NCBI RefSeq assembly: GCF_015999545.1
Contig: NZ_CP065546.1
Span: 4,496,001 to 4,560,000 of the forward strand
Direction of reading: 5' to 3'
DNA: 64,000 nt
DNA from: Lysinibacillus sp. JNUCC-52
GTDB taxonomy: Bacteria; Bacillota; Bacilli; Bacillales_A; Planococcaceae
Below are positions 33,759-41,474 of the stretch, in pieces (the first letter of the stretch is position 1; each line of letters starts with the position of its first letter). The notes below the pieces were generated by a model. It saw nothing but the letters and a program-made list of their open reading frames with translations. It made no database searches and was not told the origin of the DNA. The position numbers and the translations under genes were made by a program.

Positions 33759-34760
33759 ATGTTAAAAAAATTTGAGATGCAATATCCAATAATTCAAGCA
33801 CCGATGGCAGGCGTGACGACACCGAAATTTGTTGCAGCTTGTGCAGAGGAAGGTATTTTAGGGTCTATTGGAGCGGGTTATTTAAATGGAGAGCAAACTA
33901 GAGACTTTATAAAAGAAGTGAAAAAGCTTACCAATAAACCTTTTGCGGTCAATTTATTTGTTCAGGAAGAGCCACGTATTGATATAGAAGTGCTCCACAA
34001 AGCACGTATGGCGTTGCAGCCATACTATGATGAGTTAGGATTATCACCTGTACAAAGCGTGACGTCTAACGAAGTGTTTGAAGGGCAATTACAGGCAGTA
34101 CTGGAAGAGCAGGTAGCCGTTTGTTCATTTACATTTGGCATCCCATCGTCAGCGGTTATTCAACGTCTAAAAGACAACGGTGTATATGTCATTGGCACTG
34201 CTACTACGTTAGAAGAAGCTATTCATGTTGAACAAGCGGGTATGGATGCAGTCGTATTACAAGGTGGCGAGGCTGGTGGCCACCGCGGGTCTTTCATTGA
34301 ACCACTCCAATTAATTGCTCGGGAAGATTTATTACAGCAAGTAGCGGGCAAAATTGCAATTCCAATCATAGTAGCTGGTGGCATTATCTCAAAAGAAGAT
34401 GTAAAGCGCGCATTAGCAGGTGGTGCACAGGCGGTACAAATAGGTACAGCATTATTAGTTGCCGATGAATGTGAAATATCACCGCTATATAAAAATGCTA
34501 TATTACAGTCGAAGGCACATCAGACGACTATAACGTATGCATTTACTGGCAAAGCGGCACGTGGCTTAGCCAATCATTTTACAGAACAAATGAAGGGTGC
34601 TGTCGTAGCTCCATATCCATTACAACATTATTTAACATCTACTATTCGTAAAGAAAGTACATTGCAAGGAAATGCTCAATATTTATCGATGTGGATGGGT
34701 GAAAATAGTCATCTAGTGGAACCAGGTACAGTGAAAGCTATCATTGAAAAATTAGTATAG
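33759..34760 (+). CDS. Nitronate monooxygenase, second copy
   Basis: A 333-residue FMN-dependent monooxygenase. ATG at 33759 lies six bases after AGAGGTG (the GTG at 33750 is inside the site). MQYPIIQAPMAGVTTPKFVA, LQGGEAGGHRGSF with the catalytic His region, PIIVAGGI and ALAGGAQAVQIGTALL are all typical. More canonical than the homologue at 28911. It occupies the place where Bacillus has yqhV and the start of spoIIIA, and is followed by a strong hairpin terminator. Confidence 0.9.
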   Translation: MLKKFEMQYPIIQAPMAGVTTPKFVAACAEEGILGSIGAGYLNGEQTRDFIKEVKKLTNKPFAVNLFVQEEPRIDIEVLHKARMALQPYYDELGLSPVQSVTSNEVFEGQLQAVLEEQVAVCSFTFGIPSSAVIQRLKDNGVYVIGTATTLEEAIHVEQAGMDAVVLQGGEAGGHRGSFIEPLQLIAREDLLQQVAGKIAIPIIVAGGIISKEDVKRALAGGAQAVQIGTALLVADECEISPLYKNAILQSKAHQTTITYAFTGKAARGLANHFTEQMKGAVVAPYPLQHYLTSTIRKESTLQGNAQYLSMWMGENSHLVEPGTVKAIIEKLV

Positions 34761-34819
34761 GTGCCAGTCACTCAAACAATTCTGAATTGTTTGAGTGACT
34801 GGCACTGTTCTTTTTTTTT
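34761..34819 (+). terminator. Long perfect hairpin terminator before spoIIIAC
   Basis: 34761-34805 is a 45-base perfect palindrome with one central base (arms start GTGCCAGTCACTCAAAC), followed by a run of ten T. It isolates the spoIIIA genes from the upstream gene. Its length and sequence suggest a dispersed repeat-type terminator. Confidence 0.85.
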
Positions 34820-34859
34820 GGAGAGCGACATATATTGCTGTACACGAGGGGGCGTATGA

Positions 34860-35069
34860 ATGGAATTACAGGACGTATTAAGAGTCGCTGGAGTGGGACT
34901 AGTAGTAGCGCTTCTTCATGTTTTTTTTGATCAAACAGGGAAGAAAGAATTTTCATTTTTCTTATTTTTCATTGCCTACTTATATATGACAGCAGAATTA
35001 CTCAGATTTCTACGTCTATTTTTCACTGAAATATTAACATTCTTCCAGTGGTTGACCTCATCTGGGTAA
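34860..35069 (+). CDS. spoIIIAC: Stage III sporulation protein AC
   Basis: A 69-residue, two-span membrane protein. VLRVAGVGLVVALLHVFFDQTGKKE matches the SpoIIIAC start pattern (IAGVGIVVAFLH... QMGKEE), the rest is another hydrophobic helix. It is part of the forespore-mother cell channel. SD GGGGG seven bases before ATG. It is the first recognisable spoIIIA gene here: spoIIIAA and spoIIIAB, which normally precede it, are absent. Confidence 0.8.
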   Translation: MELQDVLRVAGVGLVVALLHVFFDQTGKKEFSFFLFFIAYLYMTAELLRFLRLFFTEILTFFQWLTSSG

Positions 35070-35073
35070 GTAA

Positions 35074-35451
35074 ATGGAAATTGTCATTGTTGCTGTTGTC
35101 ATGCTGCTTTTATTGTTGCTTATAAAAGAAGTCATACAGCCACTCCACGCGCTAATAAGTGTTATGTTTTCGTTTTTGTTGTTCAGTCTTTTGTTTACGA
35201 CACTCCTGTTGCCATTTATTAAACAATTACTCGGAATGCTTACATTTTTGCCATATGCAAAAGCCATAGTGATGAGTGCTAGCCTTTTTTATGTAGGGCA
35301 ATGGGTGTCTATGTTATTAGTGGAGAATAGCTATAAAATTCTCGGCAGTATTGTTTTCGATGCTGTAAAAATTGTTATTTTGTTGTATTGGTTTAAAGAA
35401 TTTTTGGATGTTTTACAGGGGGTGTCCGCTATTTTACAAAGGTTAAACTAA
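35074..35451 (+). CDS. spoIIIAD: Stage III sporulation protein AD
   Basis: A 125-residue protein, almost entirely hydrophobic with three to four spans. Divergent in sequence; identified by position after spoIIIAC, length close to B. subtilis SpoIIIAD (about 133) and topology. Four bases separate it from spoIIIAC, and its weak ribosome binding site suggests coupled translation. Confidence 0.7.
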   Translation: MEIVIVAVVMLLLLLLIKEVIQPLHALISVMFSFLLFSLLFTTLLLPFIKQLLGMLTFLPYAKAIVMSASLFYVGQWVSMLLVENSYKILGSIVFDAVKIVILLYWFKEFLDVLQGVSAILQRLN

Positions 35452-35463
35452 GGGGCGAGGCTG

Positions 35464-36375
35464 GTGCAGGAGCAACTCATTTCATTTTTAATCGATCCAT
35501 TTTTTCTCTTGCTCAAGATGACGCTTATATTGTGTGGCTACGTCATCATTTTTTTGATTGTTAACATGATCATACCAGAATTTGAAAAAGGGACAAGAAT
35601 ACTTTTTTTTCTTATTGTGTTAGCAACTATAGGGCCTGTAGTCGTCAATTCATTTCAACTAATTGATGAAATTGCAAAAGGACTTTCACATATATTTACG
35701 GCATTTTATCCCATTCTTACTTCAAGTTTTTTGTTATCTAGCAGCATCACTGCTATTGCTTCTTGGCAGCCTTTTTTGCTTTTTTTTGTACAAGTCCTCA
35801 CGATTATTAGTAGTAAATGGCTTATCCCAGGTGTGCTTTTTGCCATCGTTTTTGATGTATGTAGTGTCATTGTCAAAGAAATATCTTTTACAAGAATTGC
35901 AGAGTTAATCCGTTTTACCATTATGAGTATCGTTTCAGCATCCGTTATTTGCTACATCATTTTAATGTCGGCAAGCGGAGTTGCAGCATTTAGTGTTAAT
36001 AAAGCTGTTGCTGAGCCAGTAAAAAAATTAATTGAAGAAAATATTCCAGTAGTCGGTTCATTTATTGTTGATAGTTTTTCGATGTTTCAGCATATGACTC
36101 AATTTTCTACATCCATTAGTAGTATCAGTGCCTTTATAGCAGTTATTACAGTATCGTTTATTCCGACTGTCCAGCTCGTAGTGAGTGCATACTCGTTGAA
36201 ACTATTAGCAGCTATTTTAGAACCGATTGCTTTTGATGATATTTGTAAATTACTCGATCATGTTAGTAAATCTCTATTTACTTTATGTGCAGTATCATTT
36301 CTAATTGCTTTTTCATTTATGTTTTCTTGTTTTTTCCTTATCGTTTTCGTGCAAGTGATGGTTGGGGGGAGATAG
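35464..36375 (+). CDS. spoIIIAE: Stage III sporulation protein AE
   Basis: A 303-residue polytopic membrane protein with about eight spans; GTG start after AAGGGGCGAGG. The order in the operon and GVAAFSVNKAVAEPVKKLIEE-like and VVGSFIVDSFS segments fit SpoIIIAE, but it is about 90 residues shorter than the B. subtilis protein (about 399) at its N-terminus, which lacks the signal-like region. Component of the feeding-tube/channel complex. Confidence 0.75.
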   Translation: MQEQLISFLIDPFFLLLKMTLILCGYVIIFLIVNMIIPEFEKGTRILFFLIVLATIGPVVVNSFQLIDEIAKGLSHIFTAFYPILTSSFLLSSSITAIASWQPFLLFFVQVLTIISSKWLIPGVLFAIVFDVCSVIVKEISFTRIAELIRFTIMSIVSASVICYIILMSASGVAAFSVNKAVAEPVKKLIEENIPVVGSFIVDSFSMFQHMTQFSTSISSISAFIAVITVSFIPTVQLVVSAYSLKLLAAILEPIAFDDICKLLDHVSKSLFTLCAVSFLIAFSFMFSCFFLIVFVQVMVGGR

Positions 36376-36376
36376 A

Positions 36377-36520
36377 TTGATTCTTTTATTGGCGTTGCTC
36401 TTTATTTGTCAATTATTCGTATTTCTAACTGATGACCAACAAATAATTTCACTAACAAAACTTGTCATTACGTTAGTATTTTTGCAAATGCTATTAAAGA
36501 TTCCATTTATCAATTCATAG
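36377..36520 (+). CDS. 47-residue hydrophobic ORF at the spoIIIAF position
   Basis: TTG start right after GGGGGGAGA, two bases past the spoIIIAE stop, reading MILLLALLFICQLFVFL... to TAG. It has two short hydrophobic segments separated by DDQQ. SpoIIIAF, which normally occupies this slot, starts with two membrane helices before a soluble domain of about 150 residues; here only the membrane part remains. It may be a reduced SpoIIIAF or an unrelated small membrane protein. Confidence 0.5.
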   Translation: MILLLALLFICQLFVFLTDDQQIISLTKLVITLVFLQMLLKIPFINS

Positions 36521-36582
36521 GAGGAAACAAGCGTACATACACTTGAAAAAGAGATGATGAAAGGAGGCAATGTAGAAGTGAT

Positions 36583-37002
36583 GTGGAAAAGGTACGAAAA
36601 AAAACAACGTCATTTATTGTATTAATGCTTATTGCTGCCTCCGTAGGAATTTTCATCGTGTTACCTATGTATCAAACGAATTCAACAAATGACCAAGTAA
36701 CACCGAATACGAATGAAGAAAAACTTGAGCAAACGCTTAAGGCTATGCAAGGCGTTGGGGAGGTAAAAGTATATTTTTATTACGGAGAGATGACAGATGC
36801 GAAGGATGAAAATAAACTATTTAGCCAGTATTTTCGAGGGACTGACCAAAGTACGAAGGATGTAACAGGAATGCTAATTGTTTCAGAAGGTGCATCAGAT
36901 ATTTTTGTCAAAAATGAAATACGTGCTGTCGTCAGTCAAGTGATGCAATTACCTATTCATCGAATTATTATCGTTCCAATGGAAAATAAGGAGGAAAAGT
37001 AA
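36583..37002 (+). CDS. spoIIIAG: Stage III sporulation protein AG
   Basis: A 139-residue single-pass protein. One N-terminal membrane helix (SFIVLMLIAASVGIFIVLP), then EEKLEQTLKAMQGVGEVKVYFYY and TGMLIVSEGASDIFVKNEIRAVVSQVMQLPIHRIIIVPM, the ring-building motif fold of SpoIIIAG. B. subtilis SpoIIIAG is about 229 residues, so the linker region is shortened. The GTG is 15 bases from AAGGAGG, an unusually long gap, so the start is uncertain. One base separates its stop from spoIIIAH. Confidence 0.82.
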   Translation: MEKVRKKTTSFIVLMLIAASVGIFIVLPMYQTNSTNDQVTPNTNEEKLEQTLKAMQGVGEVKVYFYYGEMTDAKDENKLFSQYFRGTDQSTKDVTGMLIVSEGASDIFVKNEIRAVVSQVMQLPIHRIIIVPMENKEEK

Positions 37003-37560
37003 ATGCGCGTACGTAGAAGAACAGTTTGGTTTATGACATTATTAAGTCTAGTAGCAGTAATTTCAGTTTATTATTTGGTTGATCCTGCAAAACAATTTAA
37101 TGGCTTAACAATTTTTACAGATGATACATTACAGCAAACAGCGATTACAGGTGTTACAGATCAGGAGGCAACGAATCAAGATGCAACGCAAGAAGTATTG
37201 TCTCCAAGTCACTTATTTGAAGAAATGCGTATGCAAGTTAGTGATGAAAGAAGTCAATTACGTCAACAGCTAACACAAAAAATTGGTTCAGAAGAATATA
37301 CTGCTGAAGAAAAAAATGAAGCCTTTAATGAAATTGACGGTTTAATTAAACAGGAATCGGCAGAGGCAATGCTTGAAATGCTTATTAAATCATTAGGCTA
37401 TTCCGATGCTTTTGTTAGAGCGGAAGGTGAGAAAGTTTCTGTCACAGTTATGGCGGAAGAGTTATCAAAATCACAAGCAAATGAGATTATTTATCTAGTA
37501 AAAACAGAGTGGGAAGGCGCAAATGACGTGCAAGTTAAATTCAGCGCAAACAACTACTAG
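37003..37560 (+). CDS. spoIIIAH: Stage III sporulation protein AH
   Basis: A 185-residue mother-cell membrane protein. An N-terminal helix (TVWFMTLLSLVAVISVYYLV) is followed by an extracellular YscJ/FliF-like ring domain: EEMRMQVSDERSQLRQQLTQ, ALGY-like KSLGYSDAFVRAEGEKVSVTV, and QANEIIYLVKTEW. It pairs with forespore SpoIIQ across the intermembrane space. Ends the spoIIIA operon; a terminator follows at 37626. Confidence 0.9.
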   Translation: MRVRRRTVWFMTLLSLVAVISVYYLVDPAKQFNGLTIFTDDTLQQTAITGVTDQEATNQDATQEVLSPSHLFEEMRMQVSDERSQLRQQLTQKIGSEEYTAEEKNEAFNEIDGLIKQESAEAMLEMLIKSLGYSDAFVRAEGEKVSVTVMAEELSKSQANEIIYLVKTEWEGANDVQVKFSANNY

Positions 37561-37625
37561 AAAATTTAAAGAAAAAAAGGAATATTCCGTTTATTAACTC
37601 ATCGTTGTTATATATCAGCATAATG

Positions 37626-37663
37626 AAAAGGCTTTCGTTTAGTAAAAGAAAGCCTTTTATTAT
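37626..37663 (+). terminator. Terminator of the spoIIIA operon
   Basis: AAAAGGCTTTC and GAAAGCCTTTT pair around an 11-base loop, followed by ATTATG. Confidence 0.8.
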
Positions 37664-37762
37664 GTTTATATTTACTTAATTTTCATTTAAGTGTTTCAAA
37701 TTGTGTCAAAAAAATATAGAATAGTGATTGTAGTAGATTTTATTTCATAAGGAGAGTTAGAA

Positions 37763-38257
37763 ATGTTCAAAATTCAAGAAATTCGTGAAATTATTAAATT
37801 AGTAGATTCTTCTTCAATCGACGAGTTCGTTTATGAAGTAGATGGCGCAAAAGTTAAATTAAAAAAGAATGGTGTTGTTGTTACTGAAACTGTGGCACCT
37901 AAAAAAGTAGAAACAGCCCCTGTTGTACAACAATCTGCACCAGCTACACCTGTAGCAGCTCCAGCTCCAGCAAAAGTTGAAGAAGCACCCGCAACACCTG
38001 CAAGTAACGACCCATCGTTACATAAAATTGTATCACCAATGGTAGGTACGTTCTATGCAGCTCCAAACCCAGATTCACCAGCATACGTAAAAGTGGGCGA
38101 CAAAGTAGGCGACGAAACAATTGTTTGTATCGTAGAAGCGATGAAGCTATTCAACGAAATCGAAGCAGAAGTTAAAGGTGAAATCGTTGAAGTACTAGCT
38201 AAAGATGGCGATTTAGTAGAATACGGTCAACCATTATTCCTTGTAAAAGCTGAGTAA
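37763..38257 (+). CDS. accB: Biotin carboxyl carrier protein of acetyl-CoA carboxylase
   Basis: A 164-residue BCCP. The N-terminal helix binds the carboxylase, the middle (about residues 45-85) is an Ala/Pro-rich swinging linker, and the C-terminal biotinyl domain has [11 protein letters not shown], the Lys of EAMKL being the biotin site. Followed after 12 bases by accC as in B. subtilis. Confidence 0.97.
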   Translation: MFKIQEIREIIKLVDSSSIDEFVYEVDGAKVKLKKNGVVVTETVAPKKVETAPVVQQSAPATPVAAPAPAKVEEAPATPASNDPSLHKIVSPMVGTFYAAPNPDSPAYVKVGDKVGDETIVCIVEAMKLFNEIEAEVKGEIVEVLAKDGDLVEYGQPLFLVKAE

Positions 38258-38269
38258 GGAGTGCAAACC

Positions 38270-39628
38270 ATGAAAAAAGTTTTAATCGCAAACCGCGGCG
38301 AAATCGCTGTACGTATTATTCGTGCTTGTAAAGAGTTAGGCATCAAATCAGTTGCCGTATTTTCTGAAGCAGATGCAGATGCATTACATGTGAAGTTAGC
38401 AGACGAAGCTTATTGTATCGGTCCGAAGCTATCAAAAGATTCTTATTTAAGCTTCCCAGCATTATTAAGCGTGGCAGAAAAAACAGGAGCAGACGGTATC
38501 CATCCTGGTTACGGTTTCGTTTCTGAAAATGCTGATTTTGCTGAGGCGTGTGAAAATGCGGGCATTAAATTTATTGGTCCTTCATCTGATTCAATTAAAA
38601 TCATGGGGATTAAAGACGTTGCTCGTACAACAATGGAAGCTGCAGGTGTTCCACTTGTTCCAGGTACTGGTATTGTACCAGATATCGAAACAGGTAAAGA
38701 GTGGGCTGCGAAAATCGGTTACCCTGTAATTATTAAAGCAACTGCTGGGGGTGGCGGTAAAGGTATCCGTGTAGCTCGTACAGAAGAAGATCTTGTAAAA
38801 GGCATTGATATTACGCAAAAAGAGGCTGCTGCAGCGTTCGGTAACCCTGGCGTATATTTAGAAAAATTCATCGAATACTTCCGTCACTGTGAAATTCAAG
38901 TGTTAGCTGATAGTTTCGGTAATGTCGTACATTTAGGCGAACGTGACTGTACAGTACAACGTCGTATGCAGAAGTTAGTAGAGGAAGCTCCATCTCCTGC
39001 ACTATCATCTGAACGTCGTGCAGAAATGGGTGCAGCAGCGGTGAAAGCAGCCGAAGCCTGTAACTATGAAGGTGCTGGTACAATCGAGTTCATCTACGAC
39101 TATCAAGAGGACAAGTTCTACTTCATGGAAATGAATACGCGTATCCAAGTAGAACACCCAGTAACAGAAATGATTTCTGGTGTCGATCTTGTGCAACAAC
39201 AATTAAAAATTGCATCTGGTGAGAAACTTCCATTCACACAAGATGATATTAAAATAAATGGTTGGGCAATTGAATGCCGTATTAACGCAGAAAATGCATA
39301 CAAAAACTTCATGCCATCAGCTGGTACTGTAGACACTTACATCACACCAGGTGGCTATGGTGTACGTATCGATTCTGCTGTTTATGCAGGTTATACAATT
39401 CCTCCATACTACGATTCAATGGTAGCAAAACTTATTGTTCATGCTGATACGCGTGAAGAAGCCATTGCAAAAATGAATCGCGCGCTTGGCGAATTTGAAG
39501 TAGCTGGTCCTGGTATCAATACGACAATTCCATTCCACCAAGCACTAATGAACAATGACGTTTTCAAATCTGCGCAATTCAACACGAAATTCTTGGAAGA
39601 GAACGACGTATTAGGAACAAGCAAATAA
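38270..39628 (+). CDS. accC: Biotin carboxylase subunit of acetyl-CoA carboxylase
   Basis: A 452-residue ATP-grasp enzyme. Start ATG 38270 after AAGGAG (GTG at 38261 is in that site). MKKVLIANRGEIAVRIIRAC, HPGYGFVSENADF, ATAGGGGKGIRVA (nucleotide loop), RDCTVQRRMQKLVEEAPSPAL and MEMNTRIQVEHPVTE all match AccC. Carboxylates AccB-biotin. Operon with accB; terminator at 39645. Confidence 0.97.
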   Translation: MKKVLIANRGEIAVRIIRACKELGIKSVAVFSEADADALHVKLADEAYCIGPKLSKDSYLSFPALLSVAEKTGADGIHPGYGFVSENADFAEACENAGIKFIGPSSDSIKIMGIKDVARTTMEAAGVPLVPGTGIVPDIETGKEWAAKIGYPVIIKATAGGGGKGIRVARTEEDLVKGIDITQKEAAAAFGNPGVYLEKFIEYFRHCEIQVLADSFGNVVHLGERDCTVQRRMQKLVEEAPSPALSSERRAEMGAAAVKAAEACNYEGAGTIEFIYDYQEDKFYFMEMNTRIQVEHPVTEMISGVDLVQQQLKIASGEKLPFTQDDIKINGWAIECRINAENAYKNFMPSAGTVDTYITPGGYGVRIDSAVYAGYTIPPYYDSMVAKLIVHADTREEAIAKMNRALGEFEVAGPGINTTIPFHQALMNNDVFKSAQFNTKFLEENDVLGTSK

Positions 39629-39644
39629 TTGATTTGTTAATACC

Positions 39645-39676
39645 CTTCTGACTTTTACTAGTCAGGAGGTTTTTTT
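39645..39676 (+). terminator. Terminator of accBC
   Basis: CTTCTGACT and AGTCAGGAG pair around a six-base loop, followed by TTTTTTT. Confidence 0.85.
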
Positions 39677-39766
39677 GCGTCTAAAGAGAAATGGGGAGGG
39701 ATTATTTTTTCTATTTTATGTTAAAATTATTAATTAATAGAAATAGCGAATTGATAGGGGGCTAAC

Positions 39767-40540
39767 ATGGTTTTTTATAATTTTGAAGAATACGATGACC
39801 CGACTTTATATGATAAAGAAAATGAACAATACATGCCCGAATTGCCATTTTTGCAAAAATGGGCATCAAATACGCAAGGTACTATTATTGATTTAGCTTG
39901 TGGCACGGGGAGAATAACTATTCCATTGGCTACAAACGGTTGCAAATTGATAGGAGTAGACATACATGAAGGCATGTTAAATGAGGCAAAGAAAAAGGCA
40001 TCTAATCTTGATTTGCCAATCAAATGGGTGGAACAAGATTGTACGAAATTGAATTTAACAACTAAAAGTAATTTCATCTATTCAGTAGGTAATACATTTC
40101 AACATTTCCTTACAAACCAATTGCAAGATGAATTCCTTTCCTCTGTGCACAAGCATTTAGAAATTAGTGGCATTTTCATTTTTGGTACAAGGTTCCCGAG
40201 TGTTGAGGAATTGCTGCAACCGAGCACAGAAGAATATTGGAGAACTTATACTGATAGTGAAACGCTTCAAATTGTAGACCTTTATACGATTAGTCATTAT
40301 GATTCATTAAATCAAATTCAACACTATACGACGAATAGAAAGTATAAAAACAATGATGGTCAAATTGTAGATGAAAAGAGCACTAAAATTAGCTTAAGAT
40401 ATGTCTTTCCAAAAGAAATGGAAAGGTTGTTGTTTTACAATGGCTTTGAAATCATTGCGGTTTATCAGGATTGGAACGAAACGCCAGCCACAAATGATAG
40501 TTATGGGTTAGTATATGTTTGTAAAAAAATAAGCAAATGA
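39767..40540 (+). CDS. Class I SAM-dependent methyltransferase
   Basis: A 257-residue cytoplasmic protein with the Rossmann methyltransferase core: IIDLACGTGRITIPLA is motif I, LIGVDIHEGML motif II and SVGNTFQHFLTNQLQDEFL motif IV/V. The C-terminal beta-rich half is typical of small-molecule methyltransferases. SD AGGGGG. Substrate unknown. It is an insertion between accC and yqhY relative to Bacillus, with its own terminator. Confidence 0.8.
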   Translation: MVFYNFEEYDDPTLYDKENEQYMPELPFLQKWASNTQGTIIDLACGTGRITIPLATNGCKLIGVDIHEGMLNEAKKKASNLDLPIKWVEQDCTKLNLTTKSNFIYSVGNTFQHFLTNQLQDEFLSSVHKHLEISGIFIFGTRFPSVEELLQPSTEEYWRTYTDSETLQIVDLYTISHYDSLNQIQHYTTNRKYKNNDGQIVDEKSTKISLRYVFPKEMERLLFYNGFEIIAVYQDWNETPATNDSYGLVYVCKKISK

Positions 40541-40562
40541 AATATTGAAATGATTTTCTTTT

Positions 40563-40594
40563 CCTTCAACTTTAAGTAGATTGAAGGTTTTTTT
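40563..40594 (+). terminator. Terminator of the methyltransferase gene
   Basis: CCTTCAA pairs with TTGAAGG across 11 bases and is followed by seven T. Confidence 0.8.
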
Positions 40595-40660
40595 ATGTAA
40601 GCATCCTAAAGAACTTACGTATAAGCATATATCTTATCCCAGAAGTTCATGATGTAAAAA

Positions 40661-40879
40661 TTAATATAGTTTATTCATTAAGAAAAAATTTAGCCCCCAA
40701 CCAATAATTGAAACAACAATAATACTCCAAGCATGTTTCTTGCGCTGTTTTACACCGACAATTCCCATAATCAACCCTAATAATGGAAATATAATTAAAC
40801 CGATAATATATGCAAAAATATTGTAGGTTTGATAACTGTATATTTCGCTTTCTTCATTTTCAATTGTTTCAGTTTCCAT
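40661..40879 (-). CDS. Small two-span membrane protein, DUF4190-like
   Basis: A 72-residue protein starting at the second in-frame ATG, seven bases after AGGGG. An acidic N-terminus (ETETIENEESE) precedes two membrane helices (FAYIIGLIIFPLLGLIMGIVG, AWSIIVVSIIGWGLNFFL) joined by VKQRKKHA. The pattern resembles DUF4190 proteins, which have no known biochemistry. Confidence 0.55.
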   Translation of the reverse strand: METETIENEESEIYSYQTYNIFAYIIGLIIFPLLGLIMGIVGVKQRKKHAWSIIVVSIIGWGLNFFLMNKLY

Positions 40880-40885
40880 CTTCAT

Positions 40886-41204
40886 TCCCCTATCTACTGC
40901 TGTCTGAATAATCTTTATGTATTATAGCATTTAGGAAAAGAGAATGGTAGATAAATGGAAAAGGGGGCGTGAAGACCAAATAAGCAAATTCCTTTAGCTT
41001 GAAAAATGCTGCTTGTTTTTGGGCGTTTTTGGATGGAAATGATTGAATGTAGTTTTTCGATGTTCTATAATAAAACCGTAAAACGAATGGCTCGTGGCTG
41101 GATTGATTGAACTTAAAACTGTAACATAAACATCCAAAAACAATCATGAAAACCACTTAAACTTCTTGATAAATCATAGGAAAAATTTCTAGGGGGATAT
41201 CAAA
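40886..41204 (+). other. Leader/promoter region of the fructose PTS operon
   Basis: No gene is supported here; a minus-strand frame (40890-41156) has no ribosome binding site. The promoter for the fructose operon must be in this interval, and a FruR or CcpA site may be too; I could not identify a convincing consensus. TAGGGGG lies before the HPr start. Confidence 0.5.
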
Positions 41205-41474
41205 ATGAAAAAAACATTCAAAATTACAGTACTAGAAGGTTTACATGCAAGACCATCGACATTATTAGTAACAACTGTGTCCTCATTTAAATCGGACGTT
41301 ACCATTACATACAAAGATAGATCTGCAAATTTAAAATCAATTATGGGCGTTATGTCACTGGCGATTTCACTGGGTTCAGTTATAGAAATTTCAGCTGAAG
41401 GTGCAGACGCACAACAATTAATGGATAAAGTAACAAAAGTAATCATCTCTCAAGGGATTGGTGAAGAATGCTAG
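41205..41474 (+). CDS. ptsH: Phosphocarrier protein HPr
   Basis: An 89-residue HPr. The phosphorylatable His is in EGLHARPST and the regulatory Ser site KSIMGVMSL, target of HPr kinase in Firmicutes, is also present. It takes phosphate from EI and hands it to EIIA of FruA. It overlaps the EI gene by seven bases. Being the first gene of a fructose operon, it may be a dedicated FPr-like HPr or the cell's only copy. Confidence 0.93.
   Translation: MKKTFKITVLEGLHARPSTLLVTTVSSFKSDVTITYKDRSANLKSIMGVMSLAISLGSVIEISAEGADAQQLMDKVTKVIISQGIGEEC

Noticed and set aside
36581-36625. ATG at 36581 as the start of SpoIIIAG
   Set aside because: That frame stops after 14 codons; the SpoIIIAG frame is the one opened by GTG 36583.
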